Of a DNA stretch of 17,726 bases, positions 1 through 6,870 are shown piece by piece; the first letter of the stretch is position 1, and every line of letters begins with the position of its first letter. Source of the DNA: a bacterium (GTDB lineage Bacteria > RUG730 > JAAEPJ01). Made by a program: the position numbers and the translations under genes. The stretch lies in contig JAAEPJ010000279.1 in NCBI GenBank assembly GCA_024222485.1, positions 1 through 17,726 on the forward strand, given 5' to 3'. The notes under the pieces were generated by a model. The model made no database searches. It had not been told where the DNA came from and saw nothing but the letters and a program-made list of their open reading frames with translations.

Positions 1-257
1 GTAAAAGCAATCCAGTGATCTATATTTCCCATGATTTTTTGAAAGCGAACACCCATTAGCCAGCCAATCAGAGGCATAAACATTTGGAAAAAACTAAAGC
101 TTATTGCAAATTTAAGTGCATGAAATAATTTTTTTGATTTGGCAATATTGCCATTAGCTACAGAAACGGCAAAAGCATCGAGAGATAACCCAAAGCTAAT
201 AATTATTATATTCCAGATATTTATAAAACAGTATTGTATCCTTTGAATATTAAGCAT
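1..257 (-). CDS. mntP: Manganese efflux pump MntP, 5' part (cut by window edge)
   Basis: The reverse strand encodes about 85 residues from an ATG at 257-255 and runs off the left edge, so only the N-terminal part is visible. MntP is an inner-membrane Mn(II) exporter that prevents manganese toxicity. The call rests on SLDAFAVSVANG near residues 25-36, PLIGWLMG, and the family pattern DHWIAF at the cut end. Two hydrophobic segments can be seen: residues about 15-33 and 50-70. The N-terminus is about ten residues longer than in E. coli MntP, but I find no other ATG, GTG or TTG start in frame before the first motif. A weak Shine-Dalgarno sequence (TAAGG) lies 1 base upstream of the ATG and is partly inside an inverted repeat. 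Confidence in the family is high; the exact start is less sure. Confidence 0.85.
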   Translation of the reverse strand, partial: MLNIQRIQYCFINIWNIIIISFGLSLDAFAVSVANGNIAKSKKLFHALKFAISFSFFQMFMPLIGWLMGVRFQKIMGNIDHWIAF

Positions 258-259
258 GC

Positions 260-303
260 CTTATGCAAGATATACTATTTTAGCATATTGTAGCTTGCAT
301 AAG
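260..303 (-). promoter_or_regulatory. Perfect 10-bp inverted repeat in the mntP leader
   Basis: Plus-strand 260-269 (cttatgcaag) and 294-303 (cttgcataag) are exact reverse complements separated by 24 bases. In the mntP mRNA the 3' arm ends two bases before the ATG and covers part of the only Shine-Dalgarno-like sequence. It could be an RNA hairpin limiting translation, or a palindromic operator for a metal regulator such as MntR. I cannot tell which from sequence alone. I did not recognise a yybP-ykoY manganese riboswitch here. Confidence 0.5.
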
Positions 304-384
304 AAATAAGGGGTATTCGAGTGTATTATTAGTGGTTACTTATTGGAATATTTTTAGTGTTGGTTAGAGGGAGAGATATCGCTT

Positions 385-421
385 AAAAAAAAACCTCGTA
401 AAAATTACGAGACCTTTTTTT
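385..421 (-). terminator. Rho-independent terminator of the tRNA-Asn gene
   Basis: A 7-bp stem (ctcgtaa at 395-401, ttacgag at 405-411) with an AAA loop is flanked by an A9 run at 385-393 and a T7 run at 415-421. On the minus strand the hairpin is followed by a U-tract, as expected for intrinsic termination 30 bases after the tRNA. The symmetric A/T flanks mean it could also act on plus-strand transcripts. Confidence 0.85.
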
Positions 422-451
422 AAGACTGTCTATTTTTGACATCTATTAAAA

Positions 452-527
452 TGGCTCCCCGGGTAAGACTCGAACTTACGACCCAGCGGTTAACAGCCGC
501 TTGCTCTACCAACTGAGCTACCAGGGA
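452..527 (-). tRNA. tRNA-Asn (anticodon GUU), CCA encoded
   Basis: The reverse strand folds as a full 76-nt cloverleaf. The acceptor stem is TCCCTGG with CCGGGGA, including one T-G pair. The D arm is GCTCAGTTGGTAGAGC. The anticodon arm is AGCGG, CTGTTAA, CCGCT with anticodon GTT at plus positions 494-492. The T arm is GTAAG, TTCGAGT, CTTAC. The discriminator G and the CCA end are encoded at 455-452. It decodes AAC and AAU as asparagine. A terminator follows directly and a good promoter precedes it, so it looks like a one-gene unit. Confidence 0.97.
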
Positions 528-585
528 ATAAATTGTTTCAGTATAATAATTATTTATTTATGATAAACAATCATTAATTTTGTTA

Positions 586-614
586 ATAATATAAAAATGC
601 TAAAGGAGTGTCAA
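586..614 (-). promoter_or_regulatory. Sigma-70-type promoter for tRNA-Asn
   Basis: On the minus strand, TTGACA (614-609) and TATTAT (591-586) are separated by 17 bases, giving a predicted start near 579 and a leader of about 50 nt before the mature tRNA. The -35 lies only a few bases after the gmhB stop codon. A second weaker candidate, -10 TATACT at 545-540 with TTGTTT about 19 bases upstream, sits closer to the tRNA. Confidence 0.6.
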
Positions 615-617
615 GAC

Positions 618-1205
618 CTATAGCGTTTTTTTTATGTCTTTAATAATCCATTTGGCTGCACCTAATAAATCTTGAGCGATATAGTCAGGCTTATCGTGCC
701 AGCTTTCTCTATGGTATTCATACTCGCCACGACCATAGCCTGTCATTACCATGACTGATTTCGTGCCCATTTTATGTCCCCAAATTACATCGCTCATCTT
801 ATCACCGACAACATATGATTTTTTGATATCAATATCAAGTTTTTTTGCAGACTTTTCAATCATTCCCGGTTTTGGTTTGCGGCAGTTGCAGTCTTTTTGG
901 TAGTCTGGTGAGCCGACTGTGGGGTGATGGGGGCAATAATTGATATCATCGAGATAAGCTCCTTCTTTTTTTAAAAGGTTTTGCAAGCGTTGATTGACTA
1001 CTTGTATTAAATTTTCCTTAAAATAGCCTCTTGCCACACCAGCTTGATTTGTACATACTACTGTTAAAATATTGTTTTCGTTGAAAAGTTTAATCCCTTT
1101 TGAACTATTAGGCATAAGTTCAAGGCGTGATTCATGGTTAATATAGCCCCCTTCTTTATTGATCGTTCCATCTCTATCCAAGAATACTGCAATTTTTTTA
1201 GTCAT
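618..1205 (-). CDS. gmhB: D-glycero-D-manno-heptose 1,7-bisphosphate 7-phosphatase (HAD family)
   Basis: This 195-aa cytosolic HAD hydrolase removes the 7-phosphate from heptose 1,7-bisphosphate on the route to ADP-heptose, a precursor of LPS inner core. HAD motif I is DRDGT (nucleophile D10, acid/base D12), motif II TNQ at 52-54, K112 in RKPKPGM, and motif III GDKxxD at 134-139. The zinc loop typical of GmhB is complete: C91, H93, C106 and C108. Length fits the family (about 180-195 aa). The start is set by AGGAGA seven bases upstream of the ATG. No other heptose genes are nearby. A HisB-type histidinol phosphatase shares the fold and zinc loop, so that activity is an alternative, but the sequence reads as GmhB. 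Confidence 0.9.
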   Translation of the reverse strand: MTKKIAVFLDRDGTINKEGGYINHESRLELMPNSSKGIKLFNENNILTVVCTNQAGVARGYFKENLIQVVNQRLQNLLKKEGAYLDDINYCPHHPTVGSPDYQKDCNCRKPKPGMIEKSAKKLDIDIKKSYVVGDKMSDVIWGHKMGTKSVMVMTGYGRGEYEYHRESWHDKPDYIAQDLLGAAKWIIKDIKKTL

Positions 1206-1232
1206 AATTTTCTCCTTAAAAATTTCAAAAAT

Positions 1233-1261
1233 ATTCTAAATGTTTTACAATATAAAATCAA
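1233..1261 (-). promoter_or_regulatory. Candidate promoter of gmhB
   Basis: On the minus strand TTGATT (1261-1256) and TAGAAT (1238-1233) are 17 bases apart, with the predicted start a few bases downstream and a short leader carrying the AGGAGA ribosome site. It lies in the divergent gap between gmhB and tolB. Confidence 0.5.
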
Positions 1262-1398
1262 TTTAAGTTATTTATCTTTAAATTAATTTTTTTTTAGCAT
1301 AATAAGTTACAAGCTATTTTTGTTTCTATAGGTTGATAATTAAGTGTTTTTTTAGGGTAACAAGTTGTCTTGGGTATCTTTATATTAAAGGAGAAAAT

Positions 1399-2661
1399 AT
1401 GCGCAAAATTATTGTTTTATTTTTTATTCTTTTGGTTGTTAATACATTTGCTGGAGATATTTATTTGAGCTTAAGAACAGAGAATCAAGAGCTAGAAACT
1501 CGTAGACAATTTGTGTTGCTTAAAAAATTTGAGGTTGATAATCCCACTCAGCGTAAGGCTGAGTTTCATGATTTGTTGTTTAAAAAGATTCATAGTAATC
1601 TGAATCTTTGCTATGAATTTAAGGTGGATATTCTGGACTCAATTTTATTAGCAAATAAACCAAATTTTTTTAAAGAAATCGATTATATTGTTGAGCCAAG
1701 TGTAAAATATGGTACAGCTAATACTGTGGAAATTAAGTTACAGTATGCTCCGGAAAAAGAATTAATTCTTCGCAAAAAATACTCGTTGCAAAATTTGGAT
1801 ATTATGGCGAATTTAATTTGTAATGATATTTATTTTAATATTACAGGAGAAGAAGGTTATTTTACTACGAAATTTGCTTTTGCATATGAAAAAACAAACA
1901 AAGAAATTTTTATTGTAGACTTTAATGGTAAAAATTTAAAAAGAATTACTCGGGATAACTCTATTGCTATTTTGCCCTCATGGCATCCAAAGAAAAAAGC
2001 GTTACTTTATACAAGCTATAAAAATGGAAACCCAGATCTTTTTTTGATTGACACCACTTCAGGAGAAACTAAAGTTATTTCTAGTAAACAAGGTCTTAAT
2101 ATCTCGGCAAATTTTTCTCCTACTGGGCAAGAGATAGCCCTTTCTATGACTTTTAATGGTAATTCGGATATTATTCTTGCATCCTTTGAGGGGCAATTTC
2201 TTGCGAAGATAACTAATAATAAATGGATAGATTCTTCAAGTGCGTGGTCTAATGATGGTTCTAAGATTTTATTCATCTCTGATCAAACAGGTATTTCTCA
2301 AATTTATGAGAAAAATTTAAAAACAGATCAGACGAGACAATTAACCTTTGATAAAACTTTTAAAGATTCTGTGGACTATTCACCGGTTAAAGATGAAATT
2401 GTTTATTCTTGCTTGCTTGAGAACAAGTGGGATATCTGTCGCCTAGATTTAAAGAGTAAGAAAATTTATAGGCTGACAGAAAACCAAGGGAATAATAGCA
2501 ATCCATCTTATGCGTTTGATGGTCGTTTTTTGGTTTTTACATCTACACGAAATGGTAAACGAGAGCTTTTTATCATGAATAATAATGGGGATAATGTTCG
2601 ATTAGTGCTGCCTCTTTCTGGATCTGTTTTTGCTCCTGTATGGTCACCTCTATATGAATAA
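1399..2661 (+). CDS. tolB: TolB-like periplasmic beta-propeller protein
   Basis: I start this 420-aa protein at ATG 1399, preceded by AAAGGAG with 5-base spacing; the open frame extends 22 codons further upstream but that part has no ribosome site and would bury the signal peptide. Residues 1-18 form a signal peptide (MRK, hydrophobic core, cleavage probably after NTFA). Residues about 20-150 match the TolB N-terminal domain, ending in the diagnostic stretch NDIYFNITGEEGYFTTKFAF. The rest carries about six WD40-like PD40 blades with repeats such as LPSWHPKKKALLYTS, ANFSPTGQEIALS, SAWSNDGSKILFIS and SYAFDGRFLVFTS. TolB works in the periplasm with Pal and TolA in outer-membrane constriction and integrity. 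No tolQ, tolR, tolA or pal is visible here, so partners must be elsewhere or the role differs. The next gene overlaps its end by 8 bases. Confidence 0.82.
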   Translation: MRKIIVLFFILLVVNTFAGDIYLSLRTENQELETRRQFVLLKKFEVDNPTQRKAEFHDLLFKKIHSNLNLCYEFKVDILDSILLANKPNFFKEIDYIVEPSVKYGTANTVEIKLQYAPEKELILRKKYSLQNLDIMANLICNDIYFNITGEEGYFTTKFAFAYEKTNKEIFIVDFNGKNLKRITRDNSIAILPSWHPKKKALLYTSYKNGNPDLFLIDTTSGETKVISSKQGLNISANFSPTGQEIALSMTFNGNSDIILASFEGQFLAKITNNKWIDSSSAWSNDGSKILFISDQTGISQIYEKNLKTDQTRQLTFDKTFKDSVDYSPVKDEIVYSCLLENKWDICRLDLKSKKIYRLTENQGNNSNPSYAFDGRFLVFTSTRNGKRELFIMNNNGDNVRLVLPLSGSVFAPVWSPLYE

Positions 2662-3673
2662 ATTTAAGCTTTTTTTATTAATTTTTTGTTTGTTTTTGGT
2701 TCGATTAGAGTGCAATATTGCCAAAGCTGATTACTTTGTCAGTGATGATGAAAAAGTGGCATTGCGGTTTAATAAATTAGATTTGCCTATTGAGGAAGGT
2801 TCTGTTAAATTAAAAATTTTTGCTGATACCGAAGAGGTCATTTTTATTAACTGTGTTAATCCTGATACAGGATATCGAGCTAATTTTAAGTTGGAGTTTT
2901 CTAGCTATCTTGATTTTATTATCCCCAAAGAATGTTTTAGTGAGGATGGGACTATTTTAATATTTATTTATCCTAATATTGGAATAGCCGAACAAGATGT
3001 TGTTATTTCTGGCCTTGAGTCTTTGAGTGATCAGGTCTTTTCTGGCACTAGTGGTATTGTTTTTCCTGCAGCAGCAACTTTAAAGCAAACTCTTCTCAAC
3101 TGGGAGCCATTTTTTATGGATAATGATAGGTTTAGCTTAGAGTCGAAAGTATTTCAAATGTTTAAAAATGAGAAAAAAAGAACTTTCTCAGAGGGATATT
3201 TATTACTGGATTTTAAATATAAATTTTTGGTAGAGAGTAAAAGAAGACCGACTATATCTTGTGGGGTTATTTCAGGTGAAGGAACAACAAATAGATCTAA
3301 GTTAAAGGATAAAGCTGTTAATGGTATTTATGTCGTGGGCAGTAAAAATATTTCAAAGATTTTTAATTCAAGTTTAGGAATATTACATGGAGATATTTTA
3401 AGTATTTTTGCTTTTGATAAAGAGGATTATAAGAAGAGCAATTTAGATAGTTCTTCAATTTTATTTACAAGTTTTTTTGTGAGACTGGCTGAAAATTCTG
3501 GCTTAAAATTTGAGACAGGCTTAGACTTTAAAAACTCATCGGAGGTTTATTTATTCGCTTTTTCTCATAGTTTATTTGCTAATGCATTTAGTATCGATGT
3601 GGGGACATCTGTGACCGAGGTTAACTCATTTTGGAATAGTAGGCTATTTGTCAGTATACGGTTTAAAGTATAG
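2654..3673 (+). CDS. Exported protein of unknown function, possible outer-membrane beta-barrel
   Basis: I do not recognise the family. The 339-aa protein starts at ATG 2654 inside the last codons of tolB (8-base overlap, no Shine-Dalgarno), implying translational coupling; an in-frame ATG at 2630 is possible but would precede the signal peptide. Residues 1-30 are a signal peptide (MNKFK, long hydrophobic run, cleavage near AKA-DYF). Residues about 30-110 look like a beta-rich domain. From about 175 to the end, short stretches alternate hydrophobic and polar residues, for example SSILFTSFFVRLAE, LKFETGLDF, EVYLFAFSHSLF and a final RLFVSIRFKV. This resembles membrane beta-strands with the closing strand at the C-terminus, though the last residue is V rather than the usual F. 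Co-transcription with tolB suggests an envelope role. Outer-membrane location is inference. Confidence 0.7.
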   Translation: MNKFKLFLLIFCLFLVRLECNIAKADYFVSDDEKVALRFNKLDLPIEEGSVKLKIFADTEEVIFINCVNPDTGYRANFKLEFSSYLDFIIPKECFSEDGTILIFIYPNIGIAEQDVVISGLESLSDQVFSGTSGIVFPAAATLKQTLLNWEPFFMDNDRFSLESKVFQMFKNEKKRTFSEGYLLLDFKYKFLVESKRRPTISCGVISGEGTTNRSKLKDKAVNGIYVVGSKNISKIFNSSLGILHGDILSIFAFDKEDYKKSNLDSSSILFTSFFVRLAENSGLKFETGLDFKNSSEVYLFAFSHSLFANAFSIDVGTSVTEVNSFWNSRLFVSIRFKV

Positions 3674-3712
3674 ACTGAATTGTCTTATGATTTTTGAATC
3701 GTAAGAATAATC

Positions 3713-3741
3713 TTGACAATTTTATTAACTATGATTAATAT
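3713..3741 (+). promoter_or_regulatory. Strong sigma-70-type promoter upstream of rho
   Basis: TTGACA (3713-3718) and TAATAT (3736-3741) are exactly 17 bases apart, the best promoter match I found on the plus strand. It follows the end of the exported-protein gene by 40 bases and probably drives rho and the genes after it. Confidence 0.7.
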
Positions 3742-4004
3742 GGTAAAAGTTATATGTAGAAATGGTTATGAGTATAAAAATTATGTTATGCTATGTTTTT
3801 TAAGAAAATTTAAAGATCGTAAAATTTGAAGCATTCCCAAAATAAAAAATCATAAAAATGAAAAAGAATAATTTTATATTAAAGCATTACTGGGTTTATA
3901 ATGAAGATTAATATTTAAGAATAAATCCAAGAACTATTGTTTGGAAAAGAGAGATGATTTAGCCTATGTTTAGCTCTCAGGTTAACAATGCTTAGCTTAA
4001 CAAT

Positions 4005-4042
4005 CCCATAAAAAATTATCGAGCCCATAAAAAATTATCGAG
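4005..4042 (+). repeat. Two exact tandem copies of a 19-base unit
   Basis: The unit cccataaaaaattatcgag occurs at 4005-4023 and again, without a gap or mismatch, at 4024-4042. It lies within the presumed rho leader, about 165 bases before the rho start. The unit has no obvious internal dyad, so it may be a recent duplication or a pair of protein- or RNA-binding sites. Confidence 0.9.
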
Positions 4043-4207
4043 GTGTGCAATCTTGCATTTCTGAAATTTGTATGTTAAGTATAGTTAGATTGAGATATAT
4101 TTTGAAATTTTAATAAGATATATAATTTAGAGCTTATGAGGGGAAACGAGTCAAAAAGAATCAAACATAAAATAATTAAGAGAGAAAAAGAAATCATAGG
4201 AGGAGTT

Positions 4208-5479
4208 ATGGATATTTCAGGTTTATCGAAAATGACACTTTCAGAATTACAAAAGACTGCAACAACATTGAAGTTAGATGGTGTAGCAGGGCTGAGAAAA
4301 CAAGAATTAATTTTGAAAATTTTGCAGAAACAGGCACAGGAAAGTGGTAGTGTATATGATGAGGGAGTGTTAGAGATTTTACCTGATGGGTTTGGGTTTT
4401 TAAGATCACCTAATTATAATTACTTACCGGGACCTGATGATATTTATATCTCTCCATCTCAGATTAAAAAATTTGGACTTAGAAAAGGGGATACTGTCTC
4501 AGGACAGGTGCGAGCCCCAAAAGAAGGTGAAAGATTTTTTGCACTTTTAAGAGTAGAGGCTGTAAATGGTGGTGAGCCATCTAAGATTAGAGAGCGGGTA
4601 TTATTTGATAATTTAACCCCTCTTTATCCTGAAGACAAGATTAATCTTGAGACTACAAAAAATGAAATTTCTATGCGTATTATGGATTTTGTAGCGCCAA
4701 TTGGGAAAGGGCAACGTGGCTTGATTGTTGCTCCACCAAGGACAGGGAAAACAATTCTTCTACAGAAAATAGCTAATAGTATTACGGCGAATAATTCAGA
4801 TGTTTATTTGATTGTTCTTCTGATTGATGAGCGACCAGAAGAGGTTACAGATATGCAGCGTAGTGTCAATGGTGAAGTTATTGCTTCAACTTTTGATGAG
4901 CCATGTGAGAGACATGTCCAAGTAGCAGAAATGGTGATCGAGAAGGCTAAAAGAATGGTTGAGCATAAAAAAGATGTTGTAATTCTTTTAGATAGTATTA
5001 CTCGTCTTGCGCGTGCGTATAATACAATTACTCCCTCTAGTGGTCGTGTACTTTCAGGTGGTGTTGATTCTAATGCTTTGCAGCGACCTAAACGATTTTT
5101 TGGTGCTGCTAGAAACATTGAGGAAGGGGGTAGTTTAACTATTTTAGCAACGGCTTTGGTTGATACTGGTAGCAGAATGGATGATGTGATATTTGAAGAA
5201 TTTAAGGGGACAGGCAATATGGAGCTTTGTCTTGATCGAAAGCTAGTAGATAAGCGTATTTTTCCCGCTATTGATATTTTAAAATCAGGCACTAGAAAAG
5301 AAGAACTTCTTTTAACTGAAGATGAACTTAATAAAACATGGGTGATGCGTAAGGTTATTTCATCGCTTAATACTGTTGAAGCAATGGAGTTGTTGGTTGA
5401 TAAAATGCGTGCAACGAAGTCTAATAAAGATTTTTTGCGTGCTATGGAACGCGAAAGTAATAGGTTTATTGTAGATTAA
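4208..5479 (+). CDS. rho: Transcription termination factor Rho
   Basis: Rho is a hexameric RNA-dependent ATPase and translocase that ends transcription. The 423-aa length matches the classic form (about 419 aa), without the long N-terminal insertion seen in some phyla. Residues 1-45 are the Rho N-terminal helical domain and 50-120 the OB-fold RNA-binding domain, with the RNP-like DGFGFLR at 60-66. The ATPase core has Walker A APPRTGKT at 175-182 (R178 where E. coli has K), Walker B VVILLD ending at D262, the Q-loop region near DMQRSVNGE, and the conserved [11 protein letters not shown] and [11 protein letters not shown] stretches. I choose ATG 4208 because AGGAGGAG sits 2 bases upstream of it; the frame is open back to 4136 but without a ribosome site. 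The TAA overlaps the gmk ATG by one base. Confidence 0.98.
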   Translation: MDISGLSKMTLSELQKTATTLKLDGVAGLRKQELILKILQKQAQESGSVYDEGVLEILPDGFGFLRSPNYNYLPGPDDIYISPSQIKKFGLRKGDTVSGQVRAPKEGERFFALLRVEAVNGGEPSKIRERVLFDNLTPLYPEDKINLETTKNEISMRIMDFVAPIGKGQRGLIVAPPRTGKTILLQKIANSITANNSDVYLIVLLIDERPEEVTDMQRSVNGEVIASTFDEPCERHVQVAEMVIEKAKRMVEHKKDVVILLDSITRLARAYNTITPSSGRVLSGGVDSNALQRPKRFFGAARNIEEGGSLTILATALVDTGSRMDDVIFEEFKGTGNMELCLDRKLVDKRIFPAIDILKSGTRKEELLLTEDELNKTWVMRKVISSLNTVEAMELLVDKMRATKSNKDFLRAMERESNRFIVD

Positions 5480-6036
5480 TGAGGGGTAAACTATTTATAA
5501 TTTCAGGGCCTTCTGGTGTAGGGAAGAGTACTATTTTAAAAGAGATTTTAAAGGATGAACAGCTTGTTTTTTCGATCTCAACTACTACTAGGAAACAGCG
5601 TAAAGGTGAGGTTGCGGGCAGAGACTATGTTTTTATTGATGCGGCAGAGTTTGAAGCTAAGATCAATCAAAAAGAGTTTCTTGAATGGGCAAAGGTGCAT
5701 GGTCATTATTATGGCACGACTAAGAAATGGGTTGAAGATATTTTGGATAATGGTCGGGATGTTTTGTTAGATATTGATGTCCAAGGTGCTTTAAATTTAC
5801 GCAAGATTTTAGATTATGGAGTTTTTGTGTTTATTATGCCACCATCTGTTGAAGAGTTAAGACGAAGAATTAAGGAGCGGAAAACAGAGACGGCCAAAAG
5901 CTTAGCTAGACGAATTGTAAATGCTGAAGGCGAGATTGCAAAAAGAAATCTTTACGACTATATTGTCGTCAATGATATACTTGAGGAAGCTATTTTAAGC
6001 TTACAAGAGTTAATTGCTAAAGCAAGGATAGTGTAA
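5479..6036 (+). CDS. gmk: Guanylate kinase
   Basis: This cytosolic enzyme phosphorylates GMP to GDP with ATP, feeding GTP and dGTP synthesis. The P-loop is GPSGVGKS at 10-17. The GMP-binding region has STTTRKQRKGE from S34 (R38, R41), Y50, and HYYGT at 76-80. DIDVQGA at 98-104 and the lid arginines in RRRIKERKTE are present. At 185 aa it is slightly short but complete. Its ATG overlaps the rho stop as TAATG, with no clear Shine-Dalgarno, so translation probably depends on rho. rpoZ and the coenzyme A genes follow, an arrangement common in many bacterial phyla. Confidence 0.97.
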   Translation: MRGKLFIISGPSGVGKSTILKEILKDEQLVFSISTTTRKQRKGEVAGRDYVFIDAAEFEAKINQKEFLEWAKVHGHYYGTTKKWVEDILDNGRDVLLDIDVQGALNLRKILDYGVFVFIMPPSVEELRRRIKERKTETAKSLARRIVNAEGEIAKRNLYDYIVVNDILEEAILSLQELIAKARIV

Positions 6037-6073
6037 GCATAGGCAGGATTCTATAATAAAAGGAGAATATAAA

Positions 6074-6301
6074 ATGTTAGCAGCAATAGAGAAAAATAAA
6101 GAATTAGTAGCCAAATATTCTAAATATGAGTTGGTTAGAATAGTTTTTGGTTTGCTTAAAATTAGAAAAGAAAAAATGGATAAAGCTCATAAACAGATAG
6201 AAATTACAGAAGTTGTCGATGAAATTATCACAGATATTGCGAATGGTGATGTTTCCATTGAAGAGATTGATGCATTACTAGTTGATTCTGATAAAGTTTA
6301 A
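6074..6301 (+). CDS. rpoZ: RNA polymerase omega subunit, divergent
   Basis: The 75-aa product fits the small omega subunit, which helps assemble beta-prime in RNA polymerase. Recognition leans on position, between gmk and the coaBC region as in many genomes, and on KYSKYELVRIVFGLLKIRKE near residues 15-34, which resembles the omega helix that begins with a KYELV-like motif. The usual alanine- and arginine-rich continuation is not clear, and the C-terminal part (GDVSIEEIDALL) is acidic. The start has AAAGGAG eight bases upstream of the ATG. Sequence alone would be a weak match; with context the call is reasonable. Confidence 0.7.
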   Translation: MLAAIEKNKELVAKYSKYELVRIVFGLLKIRKEKMDKAHKQIEITEVVDEIITDIANGDVSIEEIDALLVDSDKV

Positions 6302-6324
6302 GCATATTTTTTTAAGGATTTACC

Positions 6325-6870
6325 ATGAAAAACTTAGAAGGTAAGAATATTGTTTTTGGAATTACTGGCAGTATTGCTGCCTATAAAACTTGTGATATTA
6401 TCAGTTCTTTAGTTAAAATGGGCGCTAATATTACCTGTGTTTTGACCAAGTCAGCTAAGCAGTTTGTTACAATTAAGACGCTTGAGACTATCACTCAGAA
6501 GAATGTAATTACTCAGCTTTTTTCTAAGCATAAGTGGGATGTGGAGCATGTTTCTTTGGCCGGAATGGCGGACCTTTTAGTGGTGCTTCCTGCAACTGCT
6601 AATATTCTAGCAAAGTTTTCTTATGGAATTGCAGATGATTTTCTGACAACATTTTTTTTGACTAATCAGGCTCCAACTTTAGTTGCTCCGGCAATGAATT
6701 CAAGAATGTATGAAAATAAAATTGTAGAAAGTAATATAGCTAGGCTTAGGAGTTATGGTGTTGAGTTTATTAACCCGACAATAGGTTTGTTAGCGTGTGG
6801 TGAATTTGGTGCAGGGCATTTAGCCGCTAATGAAACAATAATTAAAAAAATATGTGCAAAATTAACCTGA
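6325..6870 (+). CDS. coaC: Phosphopantothenoylcysteine decarboxylase (CoaC half of CoaBC)
   Basis: This 181-aa FMN-dependent flavoprotein decarboxylates 4'-phospho-N-pantothenoylcysteine to 4'-phosphopantetheine in coenzyme A synthesis. FGITGSIAAYK at 11-21 and ATANILAKFSYGIADD mark the flavin fold. The catalytic residues fall at the positions known from E. coli Dfp: H75 (DVEHVSLAG), N125 (APAMN) and C158 (LLACG). In most bacteria the CoaC domain is fused to CoaB in one chain of about 400 aa. Here the frame ends at TGA 6868-6870 just after the domain, while CoaB continues in another frame. The ribosome site is AAGGAT seven bases upstream of the ATG. The overlap with the next gene lies at an A7 run at 6844-6850. 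Confidence 0.93.
   Translation: MKNLEGKNIVFGITGSIAAYKTCDIISSLVKMGANITCVLTKSAKQFVTIKTLETITQKNVITQLFSKHKWDVEHVSLAGMADLLVVLPATANILAKFSYGIADDFLTTFFLTNQAPTLVAPAMNSRMYENKIVESNIARLRSYGVEFINPTIGLLACGEFGAGHLAANETIIKKICAKLT

Larger units (their letters stand above)
3674..4207 (+). other. 534-base gap: long rho leader region
   Basis: No convincing gene lies here. It contains, in order, an imperfect 9-bp hairpin at 3684-3705 without a T-tract, a near-consensus promoter at 3713-3741, AT-rich sequence with no clear structure, a 19-base tandem repeat at 4005-4042, a second weaker promoter candidate (TTGAGA at 4090-4095, 18-base spacer, TAAGAT at 4114-4119), and the AGGAGGAG ribosome site at 4198-4205 that fixes the rho start. 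If the first promoter is used, the rho transcript has an untranslated leader of about 460 nt. A long leader is reminiscent of the autogenous control known for rho in other bacteria; that function is inferred here. Confidence 0.5.

Noticed and set aside
436-441. TTGACA-like hexamer on the plus strand beside tRNA-Asn
   Set aside because: No -10 at a suitable spacing and the transcript would be antisense to the tRNA.
1333-1398. Upstream extension of TolB
   Set aside because: It would place 22 residues before a clear signal peptide, and the ribosome site AAAGGAG belongs to the ATG at 1399.
3684-3705. 9-bp hairpin after the exported-protein gene as a terminator
   Set aside because: The stem contains a G-T pair and no T-run follows, so intrinsic termination is not supported; it may only stabilise the mRNA end.
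3858-3911. 17-codon frame in the rho leader that could be a leader peptide
   Set aside because: No Shine-Dalgarno precedes the ATG and the peptide has no run of regulatory codons.
4136-4207. In-frame N-terminal extension of Rho from an upstream ATG
   Set aside because: The downstream ATG at 4208 has AGGAGGAG directly before it and gives the normal Rho length; the extension is lysine-rich and lacks a ribosome site.
4804-5292. 162-codon minus-strand frame inside rho
   Set aside because: It is a shadow of the highly conserved rho coding sequence, with no start signal or recognisable domain.
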